Assembly: GCA_001692895.1 (NCBI GenBank)
Contig: KV748176.1
Span: 1,178,001-1,242,000 of the forward strand
Origin: Cenococcum geophilum 1.58
Lineage: Eukaryota > Ascomycota > Dothideomycetes > Gloniales > Gloniaceae
DNA: 64,000 nt
Direction: 5' to 3'
Part shown: piece by piece, positions 60,501-64,000 of the stretch
How the letters are laid out: each line of letters begins with the position of its first letter
Numbering within the stretch: position 1 is the first letter of the stretch
Notes under the pieces: generated by a model
Database searches by the model: none
What the model was told of the DNA's origin: nothing
Seen by the model: the letters and a program-made list of their open reading frames with translations, nothing else
Made by a program: the position numbers and the translations under genes

Positions 60501-60670
60501 ATATAATTGGATTGTCTATAAACGAGAATCTAAAGCTAAAGAAAAGGAAAGGAAAGGATAAGTAGTAACGCGAGGAGTTATATATGATCCTTAGTCACGT
60601 AAGAGTCACGTAAGCCCTGCGTCTATTATAACGTCTATTATAGTTGCTGCTTTCTGCCAGTGCCGTAATA
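54565..60670 (-). mobile_element. Gypsy-3: full-length chromovirus fossil of the Gypsy-2 family, minus strand
   Basis: LTRs of 225 bp (54565-54789 and 60446-60670), the same length as in Gypsy-2. Flanks TAGAA (54560-54564) and TAGAG (60671-60675) are a target duplication with one G/A difference. About 5.9 kb once the nested solo LTR is removed. Reading right to left: gag (about 60230-59050), protease (about 58900-58600), RT (about 58100-57050), RNase H (about 56900-56550), integrase (about 56250-55400) and chromodomain (about 55110-54900). Compared with Gypsy-2 it is more degraded by transitions. Broken, with many tens of RIP-type changes. Confidence 0.88.
57900..58104 (-). mobile_element. 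Solo LTR (205 bp), GC-normal, nested in Gypsy-3
   Basis: TGTTACAGCG start, GCCGTAACA end, exact target duplication GTAGT (57895-57899, 58105-58109). Same family as the RIP-altered solo LTR at 14816-15022 but almost free of RIP signs, so it is a late insertion or was too short to be recognised by RIP. Confidence 0.88.
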
Positions 60671-61604
60671 TAGAGAGAGAGAGAAAAATATAGAAATTAT
60701 TAGCTTATTAGGTGGAGACCTAGCGCCGTACTAGTAGAGTACTACTATAGTAATAGAGGATAAGAGGCTATTAGTATAGATAGAGATCTACTATACTTAT
60801 TGCAAGATAGGTAAACCTTAAATAGAAGCGATAATAGAAGGAGGTAGTAAAAATATAAGATATAGCTATATAGAATACCCTATAGTTAATACTAATACTC
60901 CCCTTATATAAAGGACTAATAAAGGTAAAATCTATAGCCGCCTTCCTACTACAGATAGAGATTTTAAGCCTAAATATATAGCTAGTAAGTATCTATATTT
61001 TAAATACTATACCTTAATATACTTATAGATAGTCTATTTAGTTAGTATACTATATACTACTTTTTTATAGCTACTGCTTAGTAAGGTACTGGCTATTTAT
61101 AAATATAGGTATAAATAATATTACCTATACTCTCTATAAGTAGGGGCCTATAAATAGTATTAAAATAGCTTATAGGTTAAGGAGTTCTTTAGTAATTCTA
61201 AATAGTATATAAGATCTAATAGGAGGACACTAAAGGATATGCCCCCTTTTAGCTCCTTAGAGACTAAATACCGCCGCCTAGCTATAGGTAGTACGCTAGT
61301 AAATTACTAGATACTTCCACTACCCCCTTTAGATCTTCTAGTATACCTAAAAAGTATAGTATATAAGGTAGACCTAAGGATATAAAAATATATTAGTTTA
61401 GTAAAGATAAAATGTATAGAACTAGCTAAAAGGAAATACTTAAGGTTTTCCCCTTATAGGCCTTTTCCTATATAGAAAGGTAAAAGCCTATAACAACCTA
61501 AATAGGGACTAAATTAGGCAATAAATATAATTAATATAAATATTTATAAAGAGATTTAAAACTTTATATTAAGCTTTAGGCTTAAGTATATAATTATTAT
61601 ATTA

Positions 61605-62098
61605 ATTCTATTTATTGCCTAATTTAGTTCCTTTTTAAATCTATATATACTTCTACCTTTCTATATAAGAAAAGGCCCTATAAGGGGGAAAACCTAAGTA
61701 TTTCCTTTTAGCTAGTTCTATACGTTTTATCTTTACTAAACTAATATATTTTTATATCTTTAGGTCTACCTTATATACTATACTTTCTAAGTATATTAGA
61801 AGATCTAAGGGGAGAGTAGTAAAAGTATTTAGTAATTTGCTAGCGTACTACCTATAGCTAGGTAGGGGTATTTAGTCTTTAAGGCGCTAGAAAAGGGCGT
61901 ATCCTTTAATATCCTCCTATTAGATCTTATATACTATTTAGAATTACTAAAGAACTCCTTAACCTATAAGCTATTTTAATATTATTTATAGGCCCCTACT
62001 TATAGAGAGTATAAGTAATATTATTTATACTTATATTTATAAATAGTTAGTACCTTACTAAGCAGTAGCTATAGAAAAGTAGTATATAGTATATTATT
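61605..62098 (-). mobile_element. LINE A copy 5 (minus), 3' end, tail-to-tail with copy 4
   Basis: Reverse complement of the LINE A 3' region, facing copy 4 across a short AT-rich spacer (61529-61604), as at 15413-15738. It breaks at about 62098, where the 3' end of another minus copy starts. Confidence 0.75.
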
Positions 62099-63699
62099 AT
62101 TATTAATTCTATTTATTACCTAATTTAGTCTATTTTTAGGTCTATATAGGCTTTTACCTTTTAATATAGGAAAAAGCCCTATAAGGGGGAAAACCTAAGT
62201 ATTTCCTTTTAGCTAGTTTTATATATTTCGCCTTTACCTAGCTAGTATATCTTTATATCTTTTAGTCTACCTTATATACTATACTTTTTAGGTATATTAA
62301 AAGATCTAAGAGGAGGTAGTAAAAGGGTCTAGCGATTTACTAATAAGCCGCCTATAACTAGGCGGGGGTATTTGGTCCTTAAGGGGCTAAAATAGGGCAT
62401 ATCCTTTAGTATCCTCCTATTAGATCTTATATACTATTTAAAACTATTAAAGAATTCCTTAATATATAAGCTATTTTACTATTACCTATAGGCCTCTACT
62501 TATAGAGAGTGTTTAGGTATTATTATTTATACCTATATTAGTAAATAGCTAATCCCTTACTAAGTAATAGCTATAAAATAGTAGTATATAGCGTATTAAC
62601 TAAATAGGCCACCTGTATATATACTAAGGTAAGGTATTTAGAATATAGATACTTATTAGCTATATATTTAGGCCTAAAACCTTTATTTATAGTAAAAAGG
62701 CGGCTATAGATTTTGCCTTTATTAGTATTAACTATAGGGTGTTCTTTATAGCTACGTCTTATATTTTCGCTACCTCCTTCTATTATCGCTTCTATTTAAG
62801 ATCTATCTATCTTATACTTAGTATAGTAGATCTCTATTTATATTAGTAACCTTCTATCCTCTATTACCGTTATAGCGCTCTATTAGTATAGCGCTAGGTC
62901 TTTACCTAATAAGCTAATAGTTCCTATATTTCCTTTTTTTCTTTTTATTACTTATAGGTAGCGGGCTTCCCAGCTAGTATATTTAGGCGTATCGCCCCTT
63001 TAAGGGGCTATTGCTTTATATATATATCTCGTTCCTTATATATATTTTAGTACTTATTTTATATTTTCTTCTATTAAGTTAATATATAAGTCTAGTAGTA
63101 GAACTACTACTTCGCGTTCTAGTACGGCGTGTAGTATTCTCCTATAGGCCCCTATAGTTCTATATGTTTTATAGCTTAGCTAGTAGCGCTAGAAAGCTTT
63201 TTATTAGTACCTTACTACTTAGTTCTAGGCCCTTGATCTAGGAGCCGTATAGCACTATTAGCCTTACTACTACTATATATAGTAGGCGTATATATTTAAA
63301 AGGGAGTCTCTATATTAAAGTAGTAATTTATAATACTACTGAAAATACTATTACTTTTCTATAAGTTGCCTATATAATATACTCATTCTAGTTTAACCTA
63401 AAGTCTACCTAAACCCCTAAGACCTTAAGGGTAACTTCTAGTTTTACTTCGCAGCTCTAGATATTTACTATTAAAGCTAGGTTACTACTTACTTTTTTTC
63501 CCTTATAAAGTAGATAAGCTAGTATTTATCTAGTACGAATTTAGCGCTATATTGTTTTACCTATATAATATACCTATTATATACCTAGTTTAGCCTAGTA
63601 TAGTTTTCTACTACTATATTTCCCTATATAATTAGATTTATATTATATCCTAGCTATTATTATATATCTCTAGTAGTTTAGATATAAAGAAAAGAATTA
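62099..63699 (-). mobile_element. LINE A copy 6 (minus), 3' UTR and C-terminal ORF2
   Basis: Reverse complement of the LINE A 3' UTR (62110-62660) and of the C-terminal ORF2 (to about 63670), ending near the RT catalytic box. Collinear with 28670-29930. Cut on the right by the Copia fragment. RIP-mutated. Confidence 0.75.
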
Positions 63700-64000
63700 T
63701 GTTAGTTATACAAGGTAATATCACGTAGCTACGGTTCGTAGATAGTATAATAATTGTTCTATTGTATATTCATTAGAGGGGGCGAGGAGCTTAAGGCTCC
63801 TCGCCACACTAGTACCGCAGCAACACGTAACGGCAACTTGCCGCACGTAACAGCAACTTGCCTATATTCCCAACACTGGCAACTCTTCTTTTGCGGTTGC
63901 TATCTATATATATATACCGCTCGACTAGCATAACAAATATTAATCCTCCTTACTTACTATTGCCATTATAATATAAGTCTCGCTATCCTAAAAGTTTGCC
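63700..64000 (-). mobile_element. Ty1/Copia element, minus strand, running off the right edge
   Basis: A 176-bp LTR (63700-63875) is the reverse complement of the Copia LTR at 44145/49955 with a small internal difference. It is followed by the matching 3' internal end (63876 onwards, CTGGCAACTCTTCTT..., compare 49940-49954). The rest lies outside the window. RIP-altered fossil. Confidence 0.75.

Larger units (their letters stand above)
54195..61528 (+). mobile_element. LINE A copy 4 (plus), duplicate of copy 1, split by Gypsy-3
   Basis: Pieces 54195-54564 and 60671-61528. Same 5' truncation point and same left neighbour as copy 1, so it is a duplicate and not an independent insertion. It lacks LINE B and the 14816 solo LTR, and carries Gypsy-3 instead; those insertions therefore post-date the duplication. 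RIP-mutated. Confidence 0.8.

Noticed and set aside
1-64000. tRNA, rRNA or telomere repeats
   Set aside because: I looked for clover-leaf sequences with A/B boxes and for TTAGGG runs and saw none. A tRNA in the RIP block could have been missed by eye.

Overview
The window looks like a chromosome arm segment of a filamentous ascomycete (Pezizomycotina). The left ~10 kb carries ordinary fungal genes with short introns (50-83 bp, GTAAGT or GTATGT donors, CTAAC/CTGAC-like branch sites, AG acceptors). The remaining ~54 kb is a gene-free nest of transposons. It is AT-rich, full of TpA, poor in CpA/TpG, and its old reading frames are studded with TAA/TAG where CAA/CAG would be expected. That is the footprint of repeat-induced point mutation (RIP).

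Genes and gene fossils, 1-10.2 kb: a single-pass membrane protein running off the left edge (minus strand); a conserved fungal protein with a proline-rich tail (minus, three exons); the mitochondrial small-subunit protein uS8m/MRPS8 (plus), divergent from the previous gene; a fossil of an RBR/IBR zinc-domain gene; a fossil of an APH-type phosphotransferase gene; a 59-bp triple repeat; and a four-exon gene with HCE and CxxC motifs that resembles the fungal OTT_1508-like deaminase-fold family. Both fossils carry changes of RIP type, so RIP or its products reach outside the repeat block.

Transposon nest, 10.2-64 kb. The base layer is several copies of a Tad-like LINE ('LINE A'), partly tail-to-tail, together with arrays of a 12-bp minisatellite. 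Inserted into it are a second, 5'-truncated Tad-like LINE ('LINE B', 15-bp target duplication), a Ty3/Gypsy element 16060-28663 that itself holds a 4.7-kb non-coding LTR element (17595-22269), a 2.4-kb gag-only LTR element on the minus strand (31000-33371), and a minus-strand Gypsy chromovirus 54565-60670 holding a solo LTR. A further chromovirus of that same family, 40878-52796, lies in a 160-bp tandem repeat and is interrupted by a complete-length Ty1/Copia element (44145-50153). Three solo LTRs and an edge-truncated Copia complete the picture. Ten insertions (Gypsy-1 to -3, the Copia, the non-coding and gag-only LTR elements, LINE B and the three solo LTRs) have target-site duplications readable from the sequence, nine exact and one differing by a single G/A, so the nesting order can be reconstructed.

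The block starting at 10299 (leader, minisatellite, truncated LINE A, tail-to-tail LINE) is repeated from 53296, indicating a segmental duplication older than most LTR insertions. I found no tRNA, rRNA or CRISPR, and no intact gene to the right of 9870. The most unusual items are the non-coding LTR element with dispersed 'word' repeats, the gag-only element, short foldback elements with CCAGAC ends, and the two RIP-type gene fossils.
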